DNA of 64,000 nucleotides from Clytia hemisphaerica. Lineage: Eukaryota; Cnidaria; Hydrozoa; Leptothecata; Clytiidae. The DNA is taken from positions 62,001 through 126,000 of the forward strand of contig CACVBU010000692.1 of NCBI GenBank assembly GCA_902728285.1, written 5' to 3'. Positions 50,701-58,600 of this stretch are shown piece after piece. The stretch's first letter is position 1, and each line of letters starts with the position of its first letter. The translations under genes were made by a program, and so were the position numbers. The notes beneath the pieces are model-generated. The model did not search any database. It was not told the DNA's origin and saw nothing but the letters and a program-made list of their open reading frames with translations.

Positions 50701-51221
50701 CTTGCGTTTGAGAAATGATGAAATCTTCAACCAATCCCAGGAGGAATACTTGGTAACGTGAAAACTGAGCAAATATATTTTTATCATTTGATATTAACAA
50801 AGGAAAAAGCTAACAAAAGGTTAAAACAATAAGAATCAAAGGTTAAAGGTATTCACTTATGTAAAAACAAAACCTTTAACCATAAGTATTATTATACCTA
50901 GTATACTGTATTGTTGACAGATTTTTTTAAATTTTATGATTATTTCTAATAGAATCAAAACAGGATGAGAACAACCTTCCAGAACAAGAGGGTGATCGAA
51001 AAACTAGCCAATCAGGTGAAGATGCTGCTCAAAATAAACCAATCACAAACGATCAAGATGATGACGGGGTAGACATCGATGACAAACTTGATTACGTCAA
51101 TATTGAATGTCGTTGGTTTCTCTTGACTGAAGCTCCGAAGATTAATGATGGTTTCAGGAAATTGATCGAATCTCATGCCTTTACAGATGTCATGGAGAAT
51201 ATTAAGAAATTGTCCGGATGA
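29739..51221 (+). CDS. Uncharacterised 911-aa protein with N-terminal dsRNA-binding domains, 12 exons
   Basis: Exons: 29739-30648, 31682-31795, 32805-33018, 33201-33341, 33837-34066, 35929-36088, 37425-37716, 38731-38854, 40253-40384, 41001-41054, 50212-50307, 50953-51221. Every junction keeps phase and the total is exactly 912 codons with the stop. Residues 7-78 look like a dsRBD (NYRALVEFHSMNKN helix, three strands, then AAETEAAKLACREFQ). A Q/K/N-rich linker runs from about 80 to 230. About 265-325, split by intron 1, is a second dsRBD (YAGECTFKNQTF, SKKQAELSATEDCLRKLG). About 343-390 is a weaker third. The rest is unrecognised, with a basic stretch near 690-710 and an acidic one near 850-865. 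The role is unknown; dsRNA binding is inferred only from the domains. The start is the first of two adjacent ATGs; a 5' non-coding exon is possible. The exon 9 acceptor is weak. Confidence 0.75.
30673..31422. mobile_element. 750-bp MITE with TA flanks in intron 1 of the dsRBD gene
   Basis: 'ccgggtctcccagaaaaaag' is mirrored by 'cttttttatgggacacccgg', with TA on both sides. The arms extend inward ~170 bp ('gaggggtcatttgtcaaat' and its inverse). TA duplication suggests a Tc1/mariner-type non-autonomous element. Its left end lies only 24 bp from the donor of exon 1. Confidence 0.65.
32007..32762. mobile_element. ~755-bp foldback element in intron 2 of the dsRBD gene
   Basis: 'ccatcttagatttcttta' is mirrored by 'aaagaaatctaaagtggg', and 'tttttgtcactcttccggcc' by 'ggcggaagagtgacaaaaa'. 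Its right end is ~42 bp before the acceptor of exon 3, so the polypyrimidine tract starts right after it. Confidence 0.6.
34139..34211. repeat. Short perfect-armed hairpin
   Basis: 'cacaatttgcttcacagtac' is mirrored by 'gtactgtgaagcaaaattgt' around a ~25-bp loop. It lies just inside intron 5 of the dsRBD gene. Confidence 0.55.
34744..34888. repeat. MITE copy of the 'gcaccactg' family
   Basis: It starts 'tcatgatatgcaccactgga' and ends with the degraded inverse 'cgtgcatatcatcatga'. It contains 'caatacgtcacttaaacaat', as at 43.2 kb. Confidence 0.55.
35491..35928 (+). pseudogene. Three decayed tandem copies of the 5' part of dsRBD-gene exon 6
   Basis: Copies begin at about 35491, 35621 and 35774; the real exon starts at 35929, a period of ~153-155 bp. 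Copies 2 and 3 keep the acceptor 'ctttttacag|gtcacaacat' and near-identical coding text (SEYIVSPTNDVYLKAISCND in the real exon). Each copy ends with 'cacatctaac' where the real exon continues 'cacattcaacct', so all three lack the 3' half and a donor. Copy 1 has a ~20-bp deletion, copy 2 a 1-base insertion, and copy 3 reads in frame to an immediate TAA. Confidence 0.75.
36174..36412. mobile_element. ~240-bp MITE
   Basis: The ends 'tgacctttatatatccctgg' and 'ccagggatatataaaggtca' are perfect inverted repeats. It lies 85 bp after exon 6 of the dsRBD gene. Confidence 0.65.
36430..36520. repeat. Short hairpin of the 'cagttgac..ctaattcga' MITE family
   Basis: 'acagttgacttgctccccta' is mirrored by 'agagagtgtcaactgta'. 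Larger related copies lie at 53.9-54.2 and 54.83-54.99 kb. Confidence 0.5.
38906..39775. mobile_element. ~870-bp foldback element with 'ctaattagtacga' subterminal repeats
   Basis: 'cgtcattcttctaatttaat' is mirrored by 'attaaattagaagaatgacg'. Both ends carry several direct and inverted copies of a 'cctctaattattagtacga'-like motif. It sits in the intron after exon 8 of the dsRBD gene. Confidence 0.6.
39907..39998 (+). pseudogene. Decayed copy of the 5' half of dsRBD-gene exon 9
   Basis: 'atcagttggtgttaatttga' through 'gtgtgcacaacggtatttca' repeats the intron end and first ~55 bases of exon 9 at 40209-40300. In the gene's phase it would read EPFIEDTVMCAQRYFRS against GPFIEDTVLCAQRGFRN in the real exon. 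No donor follows, and the copy runs into a 'cgcgaaa'-type repeat, so it looks like a relic. Confidence 0.65.
41067..41163. mobile_element. ~97-bp MITE hairpin (CCCAGCTGGCACACAACG ends)
   Basis: 'cccagctggcacacaacgtt' is mirrored by 'aacgttgtgtgccagctggg', with several 'aacgtt' motifs between. Confidence 0.7.
41233..41472. mobile_element. ~240-bp MITE with 'acaatatattg' repeats
   Basis: 'ctacacaatatattg' at the left is mirrored by 'caacatattgtgtag' at the right. At least six variants of 'caatatattg' lie inside on both strands. Confidence 0.5.
41560..42070. repeat. Truncated GGACCTACC-family repeat with (gttc/cgtt)n tract
   Basis: 'ggaggtcctgtaaattaacc' is followed by a cgttcgtt tract, then 'gattggctcgttag' and 'gtgacagtgcccgattttt', the same block order as the copies at 57.8 and 59.5 kb. 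Confidence 0.5.
42492..45056 (-). CDS. Secreted 203-aa beta-sandwich-like protein, 4 exons, nested in the dsRBD gene
   Basis: Exons in transcript order: 45056-44976, 44660-44612, 43633-43502, 42841-42492. All phases match and the total is 204 codons with the stop. The first exon codes MPWKLLVLIGILKFTLIRIG, a hydrophobic signal peptide. The mature part has VPQNYHGVSPLVVIDK, then NIVHIKFRINQWTNIEWCAI. The last exon carries YDYDVEFRHRYKGSGVYVFT, then IVVNGEIV and FYDVKMYTG, a pattern of alternating strands with a 'vNG' turn and a 'F.dVkmYtG' end, as in jelly-roll lectin-like or LamG-like folds. I cannot name the family, and sugar or ligand binding is only a guess. It is antisense within the ~9.2-kb intron of the dsRBD gene between exons 10 and 11. 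Confidence 0.7.
43212..43362. mobile_element. MITE of the 'gcaccactg' family
   Basis: Arms 'ttcatgatatgcaccactg' and 'cagtggtgcatatcatgaa' surround a second inverted pair around 'caatacgtcac'. It lies in the intron between exons 3 and 4 of the nested gene. Confidence 0.7.
43661..43819. mobile_element. MITE of the 'gcaccactg' family, second copy
   Basis: 'gttcatgatatgaaccattg' is mirrored by 'caatggtgcatatcatgaac', with 'cccaacagctgattggttg' inverted inside. Confidence 0.7.
43991..44231. mobile_element. ~240-bp MITE ('gggctattccagaaa' ends)
   Basis: 'gggctattcaagaaatagtc' with 'ccctatgttgaggag' is mirrored by 'ctcctcaacatatgggg' with 'ttctggaatagccc'. The interior has repeats of 'cagggtggtc'. 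Related ends occur near 50.6 kb and at 61.5/61.77 kb. Confidence 0.6.
44370..44552 (-). repeat. tRNA-derived SINE
   Basis: Read on the minus strand, 'tagtggtatagtggttatca' (A box-like) is followed by 'gagttcgatactc' (B box). It resembles an Asp/Glu-type tRNA head, with ~110 bp of unrelated body after it. No clean acceptor stem, so not a working tRNA. Confidence 0.55.
45150..45534. mobile_element. Mariner-like MITE ('tacacgcttttttataagaa' ends)
   Basis: Ends 'tacacgcttttttataagaa' and 'ttcttataaaaaagcgtgta' include TA. Many 'tattctta' motifs lie inside. Other copies are at 48593-48862, 57077-57283 and 62168-62381. It starts 94 bp before the ATG of the nested gene. Confidence 0.65.
45540..46200. 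other. Repeat-like stretch without a supported gene
   Basis: Open frames exist on both strands but show no domain. 'gcttacgctgtaagcg' is a short palindrome. I see no gene here. Confidence 0.35.
46205..46300 (+). repeat. Degraded tRNA-like SINE head
   Basis: 'gggtagcttagtattatcct' resembles an A box, and 'gtgggattgatcccc' ~40 bp on a B box. It is too degraded for a tRNA gene. Confidence 0.4.
46441..46712. mobile_element. ~270-bp foldback element with C/G-run interior
   Basis: 'tactcttaggttccaaataa' plus 'acgcccccc' is mirrored by 'tttatttggaacctaagagt'. The interior alternates C-runs with 'gaaaattttc'-like blocks. Confidence 0.6.
46720..47399. other. AT-rich non-coding stretch
   Basis: No supported gene or clear repeat boundary. 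Confidence 0.4.
47406..48506. mobile_element. 1.1-kb element with long inverted arrays of 'atactatctttt' motifs around a broken HTH ORF
   Basis: The termini 'tatggcgcgccaaagcggaa' and 'ttccgctttggcgcgccata' are inverted and flanked by 6-bp direct repeats 'acgaac' (47400-47405, 48507-48512). Behind each end is an array (~285 bp left, ~280 bp right) of ~17-20-bp units 'atactatctt(c/t)(g/t)tttaaaac', oriented so that the two arrays are inverse. The middle holds the minus-strand ORF 48043-47690. The layout is that of a DNA transposon or a captured gene inside a foldback element; the family is unknown to me. Confidence 0.7.
47690..48043 (-). pseudogene. Helix-turn-helix N-terminus of an integrase-like protein, frameshifted
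   Basis: 117 codons. It opens ATRGRPLKDI (an AT-hook-like GRP), then KTIGFKWKEIADLIGVSDRTLRTRRKEF, a clear HTH segment, then YELDNIIQDILELW. From my memory of animal 'integrase core' proteins, this HTH is followed by a 'G.RM..GAL' segment. That segment is present one frame away (GERMITGALLSKSIKVKRQR) from about 47820, so this copy carries a frameshift and is cut off by the left repeat array. No catalytic domain is present. Confidence 0.6.
48593..48862. mobile_element. Mariner-like MITE, 270 bp
   Basis: 'tacacgctttttttataaga' is mirrored by 'tcttatataaaaaaaagcgt' plus 'gta', with TA ends. Same family as 45150-45534. Confidence 0.65.
49319..49760 (+). pseudogene. C-terminal reverse-transcriptase fragment of a second non-LTR family
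   Basis: The frame reads LCAYVRSHLVFNCDNW, then QSRKIDSLWCYFLRRMVRGG, then NEIHGICKTENVSNFVRI and SHLVRSRICMTKMLLF, the post-RT region typical of many animal LINEs ('YVRSRL.Y...W', 'KID....LRRMVRGGFRR', 'ICKTE.VS.FV'). No catalytic RT domain precedes it, so it is a truncated 3' relic in the intron before exon 11 of the dsRBD gene. Confidence 0.65.
50339..50600. repeat. Foldback element filled with 'ccccctggatatc' tandem repeats
   Basis: 'ccccactgttgaggatg' is mirrored by 'atcctcaacaggggg'. Between them are about seven spaced copies of 'ccccctggatatc'. It lies between exons 11 and 12 of the dsRBD gene. Confidence 0.6.
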
Positions 51222-51254
51222 GGGTATTTTTTACGGACGGAATCCGGAGCATCT

Positions 51255-51412
51255 ACGACCATGTTCGCACGTAACGGTTCCGTTTCGCTCTGAAACGAAA
51301 TGAAGCCATTCTATTGGTTAGAAGTGACATAAAACTTGAATTTAACCAATAGAATGGTTTCATTTCGCTTCGGAGTGGAACGGAACCGTAGCGTGTGAAC
51401 GTAGTCTAAAAC
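51255..51412. mobile_element. ~155-bp palindromic MITE
   Basis: 'gttcgcacgtaacggttccg' and 'aaatgaagccattctattgg' are mirrored by 'ccaatagaatggtttcattt' and 'cggaaccgtagcgtgtgaac'. It starts ~35 bp after the dsRBD-gene stop codon, so it could lie in the 3' UTR. A larger relative spans about 58990-59316. Confidence 0.65.
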
Positions 51413-51647
51413 AGATCATCTCGTGCACCGTAGGATGGCTAAGCTTTCTTGTTCCCGGGGAACCGTTCTTTACGCATTTTCGGAATCTTTCCGCTGGTTT
51501 TCCGGGCATCCCGGCAAAAATGCTGCGTACAGATGCGTAAACAACACACAACGGCCTTGAGATTGATCGTCTTACAAGTTGATACTAATTTTGAACCTAC
51601 TCAGAGTGTCGGTCTTTTTCCATTTTAAAGTGGCAAATTAAACAGTA

Positions 51648-51905
51648 AAGTAAGGAAGTCTGCGACCGCAGTCGGAGGCGACCCGAAGGCTCCTCTTTCG
51701 ATAGCTATCTACCCGAAGGTAGGGGAGGGCGCCACTCTTTCTCCCTGGATTTCTCCACTTACCCTTGATCCTTCTCTTAGTTGCTGAGCATCAAGCAGAG
51801 AGGCGTCAAGTACCATTTTGGGAATCTTTGGTATGACCCGGCTGGGGGTTGAACCCACAACCTTGCAAACCGTAGCCGGATGCTCTACCACTGTACTACG
51901 GTCGC
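51648..51905 (-). mobile_element. tRNA-derived SINE, copy 1, with 9-bp target duplication
   Basis: On the minus strand the head has A box 'gtacagtggtagagcatccg' and B box 'gtgggttcaaccccc', then a ~190-bp body. Direct repeats 'taaacagta' flank it (51639-51647, 51906-51914). It is ~90% alike to 57300-57556 by eye. Confidence 0.75.
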
Positions 51906-52606
51906 TAAACAGTAGCGTAGACAAGGTGGGCGCAAAACTTGTGTAGGAGAGTCAGATTTTTATGACACACTAATTATATTTTTCATAGTATGAATAGATA
52001 ATTACAGTATCACAAAAATCTGCTGCTCCTGTCTACGCTACTGTTAAAGTTTCCCCGGGAAAATTTAGCCATCCTTCGGTATTAAACATAACACGATGAC
52101 CAGCCATAACTGGAGTTTGTCTGACGACGGTTTGAACACCTGTGGGAGATGTATGGACCTAACGTGAGAATTGCATTGTTTCGCTATCCATTGTTCTAGA
52201 AGCATTGATTCTCATTTCTCTTTTGATATTAATTTACGGGCATCTTTATGGATCTACGTTTAAGTTTGAAACAATAACATTACGTTTCGCACGCCAGCTA
52301 TGGTTGACTTGGCTCTTAACATATGACATTATAGTGGTCTTTATACTGAAAAATGCCAAGCTTCTTAATTGTATCATATCTTTGTTTTTACGCAGAAAAG
52401 ATTTTTATGCTTTATCTTTTTTTCGTCTTTTTTTTTAAGATCCATAAACTACGTAATTAAAAAAACATGAAACCCTCTATATGACTTCGGATGACTAAAA
52501 TAATGAACCTTGACATAATATTCATTCCGTTTTTATTTTACAGTAAAAAGAAAGAAATAGAAAATAAATAATCATACTAAAGATGGGAAACTGAGGCAAA
52601 AAAATA

Positions 52607-55600
52607 ATGACAAAAGAGAAATTAAACATTGCATTTGTTCATCCGGACCTTGGTATCGGTGGCGCCGAGCGTCTTGTATGTGATGCCGCATTAGCCCTTC
52701 AATCGAAAGGCCATACTGTAAAACTCTACACGTCACATCACGATCCGTCACATTGTTTCAAAGAAACGGCTGACGGCACTTTGTCGGTAACGGCAGTCGG
52801 AGATTGGCTTCCGAGGCATACTTTCAAGAGGTTTTACGCATTTTGGGCATACACTCGAACCATTTACGTGGCTCTTTACTTAGCGTTTCGTGCTGATTTT
52901 ACACCAGATGTTGTCATATGCGACCAAGTATCCGCTTGTATTCCTTTTCTCAGACTTTGTAGAAATGCACGAATTTTATTTTACTGTCATTTCCCTGATA
53001 TGTTGCTAACTCAGAGGAAATCTTTTCTGAAGAGACTTTACCGGTTGCCGATTGATTGGCTTGAAGAGAGCACAACTGGTATGGAATTTTTTTTGTTTCC
53101 CGTTCGTAATACACGTTTTCTTTATAAGAACAAACATTTTTAAACTTTCGGATGTTCTTATAAGTATTTTCACCAATTTGCAAGTATCCTTTCTCCTAAG
53201 AAATCAGGTGGTTTAGAGGCCGTAAAGCTTTAAAATGTTTTTAAGTTGCTCTTATATTTTAGTCATGCTAGCCTTATGTTCTTATACAGTTTGCTCTTAT
53301 AAGAAAGATGAAAATTCCAAGCACTTTTTTGTGGACGTTATACGCCCAAAATACTCAATTTTGAATTGAGTCTCAAAACTCAATAGTGAAAAATTTCGTG
53401 TCAAATATTTCAAAAAGATAAAGATAGTGAGCAAAATCAGAATGTCATTCAATTCAATTCAATTCAATTCGATACTTTCCTTTTTTTCGCAAATAGCATG
53501 CTTACTCTCGGGTACCTAATAGCCGGGGGGTTTGGAATAAGCAGGGGGGCTGGAAAAAATCTCGAAAATCAATAAGCGGGGGGGTTGGAATAAAAATGTC
53601 CTGGGTGGAAAATTTTCGAAAAAGAGGCTAATACAGCAGAATTAGGGCAAAAGAGAGAACTTTCAAAAAAAATTTCCCGAAAATCAATAAACGGGGGGGT
53701 TGGAATAAGAATGTCCTGGGTGGAAAATTTTCGAAAAATTAGTTAGCGGCCCCCCCCCTCCCGGCTATTAGGTACCCGAGAGTAATACCTGAAAATAAAC
53801 CCTTCATAAGTGGCCTAGAGGGGGGTTTGAAAAGATTTTAGCGCCTACAGCGCGTATCAACCACCCACAATGGTTACTCTGAAGGCCAAAACTCAATTTC
53901 TAAGTCAAAAAACGGCAAGTGACCAAAGTGCTTGGAATTTTGCTTGCTGAGTTGACTCTTTCTAATTCGAGCTACAAGGGATCAATTGTCTTCGAATTGG
54001 AGAATTACGGGTAGTATTTTACACCACTTTCCAGCTGAGAGGACCAACGTTTTAGTTCGAATTACAGTCAGCTCTCTCTCTAATTCGAACATTTCTGTAA
54101 TTCGAATCTTTCTATAATTCGAAATAAGATATTGGCCCTTTCAGCTAGAAATTAGTATAAAATACTTTTTGTAATTTGAATGTTTCACTAATTCGAAGAA
54201 AATCTTTAGTCCCTTGATGAAAATTAGCTTTTCTGTTCATTAGACGGAAGGTCGTTCCAGAGAAATCGGCAGTCCGCCGTACATTTTGTCCTGATATGAA
54301 ATATGTGTCTGATATGAAACTTATGCAAAAATAAAACCTTTAAAAGTATAATATTCTTTCAATTTTTCAGGACTTGCTGATTCAATTTTGGTTAATAGCA
54401 AATTCACGGCTCAAATATTTCGTGATACCTTTACTTCGCTTTCACATATCGAACCTGTTGTTTTGTACCCAAGCCTCAATTTCGACGCCTTCAAGAAAGA
54501 AATTCCTTCCCATGTTCGCGAACGTATATTAAAAGATCAAATACCTAGTGGCAGATCTCATTTCTTCTTATCCATCAATCGCTACGAACGAAAGAAGAAT
54601 TTAGGACTTGCACTCAATGCATTTAAAGCAGTGAAGGACAAGTGCACTACAAGTCAGTGGGGCAGTGTTCATCTTATTATGGCAGGTACAAGTCATTCAT
54701 ATTAATTATACCCTACAGCTGGAATTTTCGGCTATCTTCTTTAGTTTGCTGTTGCAAAAGTCAAATATGACTGCTCCTTTATTTCGAACCTTATTTTTCA
54801 AGAAATTTTATCAAGAAATCCTGTTCAGTTGACGCTCTCTAATTCGACGTTCTATTATTTGATACGCTCCATTATTCGATAATTTTGAAATCCACTGCCA
54901 ACATGAAAGTCATAATTGACGCTCTACTTTTCGATAAGCTCCCTTATTCGATGAAAATCTGACTCTCTTTGAGAATCGAATTAGAGAGCGGCAACTGTTT
55001 ATAACTGTATAATTGTACATGTTTTATACTCTATAATAGAATATTTTGTTTCTCCGTAATTCTTAGCTTACAGTTTCATTCATAAGTTTGAGAACCGATC
55101 CTAAAGGCCGGTCTCCACTTGGGCGCGTCGCGATCACACTTTCTCGAGCAAAGCTTCCACGCTATTGGTCAAAAGAAAAATGAAGCAATTCCATTGGCGC
55201 GATCTGACGTAGCGCGCGCTACATTTTTATGACCTAATCTCTTTTTCCAAGCAAAAAGTATTGAAGCCAAAAGGTGCGGTTGCAGCGCGCGCAAGTGGAG
55301 ACCGACCCTAATACTTATGTATTCTTATTGTTCTTTAACCTTTGTTCCTTTTAGGAGGCTACGATGAACGTGTTATCGAAAACAAGGAATATTACTTAGA
55401 GCTCCAATCGTTAGCTTTGAATCTCGGCATTAAAGAGCACATCACTTTCCTACGCTCTTTCTCTGATGATGAGAAACTAGCTCTGTTGGAGTTAGCCACT
55501 TGTCTATTATACACCCCTTCGAATGAACACTTTGGTATTGTTCCTATTGAATCAATGTTCATGATGTGTCCAGTGATTGCATGCAATAGTGGCGGCCCAT

Positions 55601-58600
55601 TGGAAACGGTTAAAGACGAGGTAAGGATCATTGAGTTTAAGGCCCGAGCGGCTAGAGTAGAGTTTCTAACTTTTCCTAGGCAAGAAAAAGTGAAGCCATC
55701 TATTTCCCATTCAAAACGCGCCTAGAACGCGCCGTAGTCATGATGACGGATTGTTTCTAGCGGTTCCTTTGTTTTTGAGGACTGCATCTAGCGATAGATT
55801 TTAGTTTCAATCCGCGGGCGTTCTGGATGGGAAATAAGTTGTTTCATTTCCCATTCAGGAGTCTCGAGTCTTTAAATAGTCTCGAGAATAAATTTCCTGA
55901 TATCTTTGGGTACTTGTTTTTTAATAAGTCGGTGTTTTTTTAGAATGTACCAAATTGTCTTTGTCTTTTCCGTTTGAGTATCTCCTGTTTAAGGCAACCA
56001 TTCTTAATGAAAACCTTTACATGAGTATTTCAATTTATTTTGAGAAAAAGAGAAAATATGAAATATTACGATTTTTTTAGTCCGGCTTTAATTGGATGAG
56101 TTGAACAGCTACAATTTAAGGACAAAATTAGGAGTAATCTAGGATGAAAGCTTTCTTATGTGCGGATGGATGAAAAATTCCACAGTCAATTACTCCTCAT
56201 CTATGAAAGATTCCGTCTTGAAATTATACTCTCAAATAGTGTACCATATAAGTTATTAGAAAATGTAAGCAAAATGATGAAAGGAGTAGAAAAGGATGGG
56301 ATATTCCAAAAATATTGATAAAAAACGGATTGTCGAAAAGAATGCTTTATAAACTAATGGATATTATTTTGAGGATGAAAATTACACGAGTGTAATAGTA
56401 AAGAGTGTATCTTTCAGAAAATAGCAATATATTTACCGAAAGAGTGACATAGGATGAAATATTCCACTTTTTATGTCACCCGAAATCGAATATTGTGGAA
56501 TTCTTCATCCTTTTCTACTCCTTAAATTTAAATTTGAAAATTTATGGTATCAACAAAATAGATTTCCGAAGATAATTTTAAAAAATTGCTATAGTAAAAA
56601 TCAGAAAATCTTGATTTTCTGGAATATTTCATCCCAAATTACCCCGAAATCTATATCATTGGAATCCTCATGGAAAAATAAGTCCTTTCTGAAATAAGGT
56701 CCCAAAATTCCTAACGTCAAAAAAGATATCGCGAAAAAGATGATTTTAAAGATCTCTCAAAAGTCCATCAGGTACATTCTAAAAAAAACACCGACAAAAG
56801 CATATTATTTATGGAAAACAGACTCGCTTATGCATAAGCTATTATATTTTGGAATCAAGCTCAAATTATGCTTTTGATATGCTTAATTTTCCGACAAAAA
56901 TTGGTTCATTAAAAATAGAAAAGAAAAATTAACCTTTCCAACCAAGTACAAAACCCGGAACATTGACCAATGACCAAAGCTCACTGACATGCTAAAGGTA
57001 TGCTTATTTTTCACGAAATCCAGGGATTAATAAGCTTATGAGAATGAAACATGTATTTCAAGATTATGGTATAGCGTACACGTTTTTTATAAGATCAAAC
57101 TGTATAGGAACATAAGGCTTCAAGAGCCAAAATATTAAAAATATGCTAAGAACTTTTTAAGGCTTTTTTGACTCTAAAACTTTTAGATTTTTAGGAAATC
57201 ACACAAAAATACTCACAAAACGGTGAAAAAGTACGTAAAGAATAAAGGCATAAATAGGTTTTGTTGTTCTTATAAAAAACGTATAGTGTTTTTGTATTTA
57301 AGTAGTAAGTCTGCGACCGCAGTCGGAGGCGACCCGAAGGCTCCTCTTTCGATAGCTTTCTACTCGAGGGTAGGGGAGGGCGCCACTCTTTCTCCTTGGA
57401 TTGCTCCACTTACCCTTGATCCGTCTCTTTAATTGCTGAGCATCAAGCAGAGAAGCATCAAGTACCATTTTGAGAATCTTTGGTATGACCCGACTGAGGG
57501 TTGAACTCACAACCTTGCGAACCGTAGCCGGATGATCTACCACTGCACTACGGTTCTGTATTTGATTCATCTACTGGACACAATTTACACAATCTTTTCA
57601 TCTCAGGTAACTGGATATCTATCTCCTCCAAAAGCTGATGAGTTTGCTTCAAGAATGATGAAATTTGTGAACGACGAAACGCTAAAGAAATCGTTAGGAG
57701 CGAACGGACGCGAAAGAGTGCTTCAGCATTTCTCGTTTGAAGCTTTCACAGGAAACTTAGATGAAACAGTATGTTGGTTGTTTTTTTTTTGCTTCCTTTT
57801 TGGACCTACCCCGGTGGGGTGGAGGTCCTATAAATTAACCCATGTTCGTTAGTTAGTTAGTGTGTTACCAGCTTTTCTCGAGATTGGCTCATTAGTTTTT
57901 TCTGATTTTTAGCACAAAGGTGCATGACCATAAACCCTCGAATGTGACGGAGCCCGATTTTCGAAAAAAGAATTGGGGGGGGGGTAAATTTGGGCCAAAA
58001 AACGGCTTAAAATCGGGTTTTTTGGACTTTGTGAAAAATTGGATCATTAAATTTTTCTGATTTTTAGCATGAAAGTAGGGTACAATCATAGGTAAAAGAT
58101 GGCTCAAGCAGATTTTTTGAAAAAAAAATTTTTGACTCAAAAATCGCATTTTTATCTATAAGAACCGCTTTTAATAAGAATACATCAATGTTCTAAGCCA
58201 TATTATTATTATTATTTTTATTAGTTTTTTTTAAGATGAAAATGTCACGGTAGAGGGTAATGATTTGAGTTTTCTGTAAACACTTATTATTTTTTTGGCT
58301 GAAAAACGAATCTTTATCTATAAGAATCACTATTTATGAACATAGATCAATGTTATTAGCCAAATTTTTTTTTTATTATTATCTTTTCTAACAGAAGAAA
58401 ATGTCACGGTAGAGTGCGACGGTTTGAGTTTTCTGGAAACCTTATTTATTAAGCTGTGCATTTTTCTGATAGTGGTTTTTATAAAGAAAAGCGCTTAATA
58501 GCTTTTTTATTTCTTTTACGTGAAAAAAGCTGAAAAAGGAGAAAAATTCGTGTTAATTTCAGATCATGCAAATTTCAAGGCCGTTGATTACTTGCCTAGT

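Noticed and set aside
55342..55725. ALG2 exon 3 read through to 55725
   Set aside because: A clear donor GAG|GTAAGG follows 55620, and the phase to exon 4 recreates the conserved TV..VTGYL region; the extra codons are intron.
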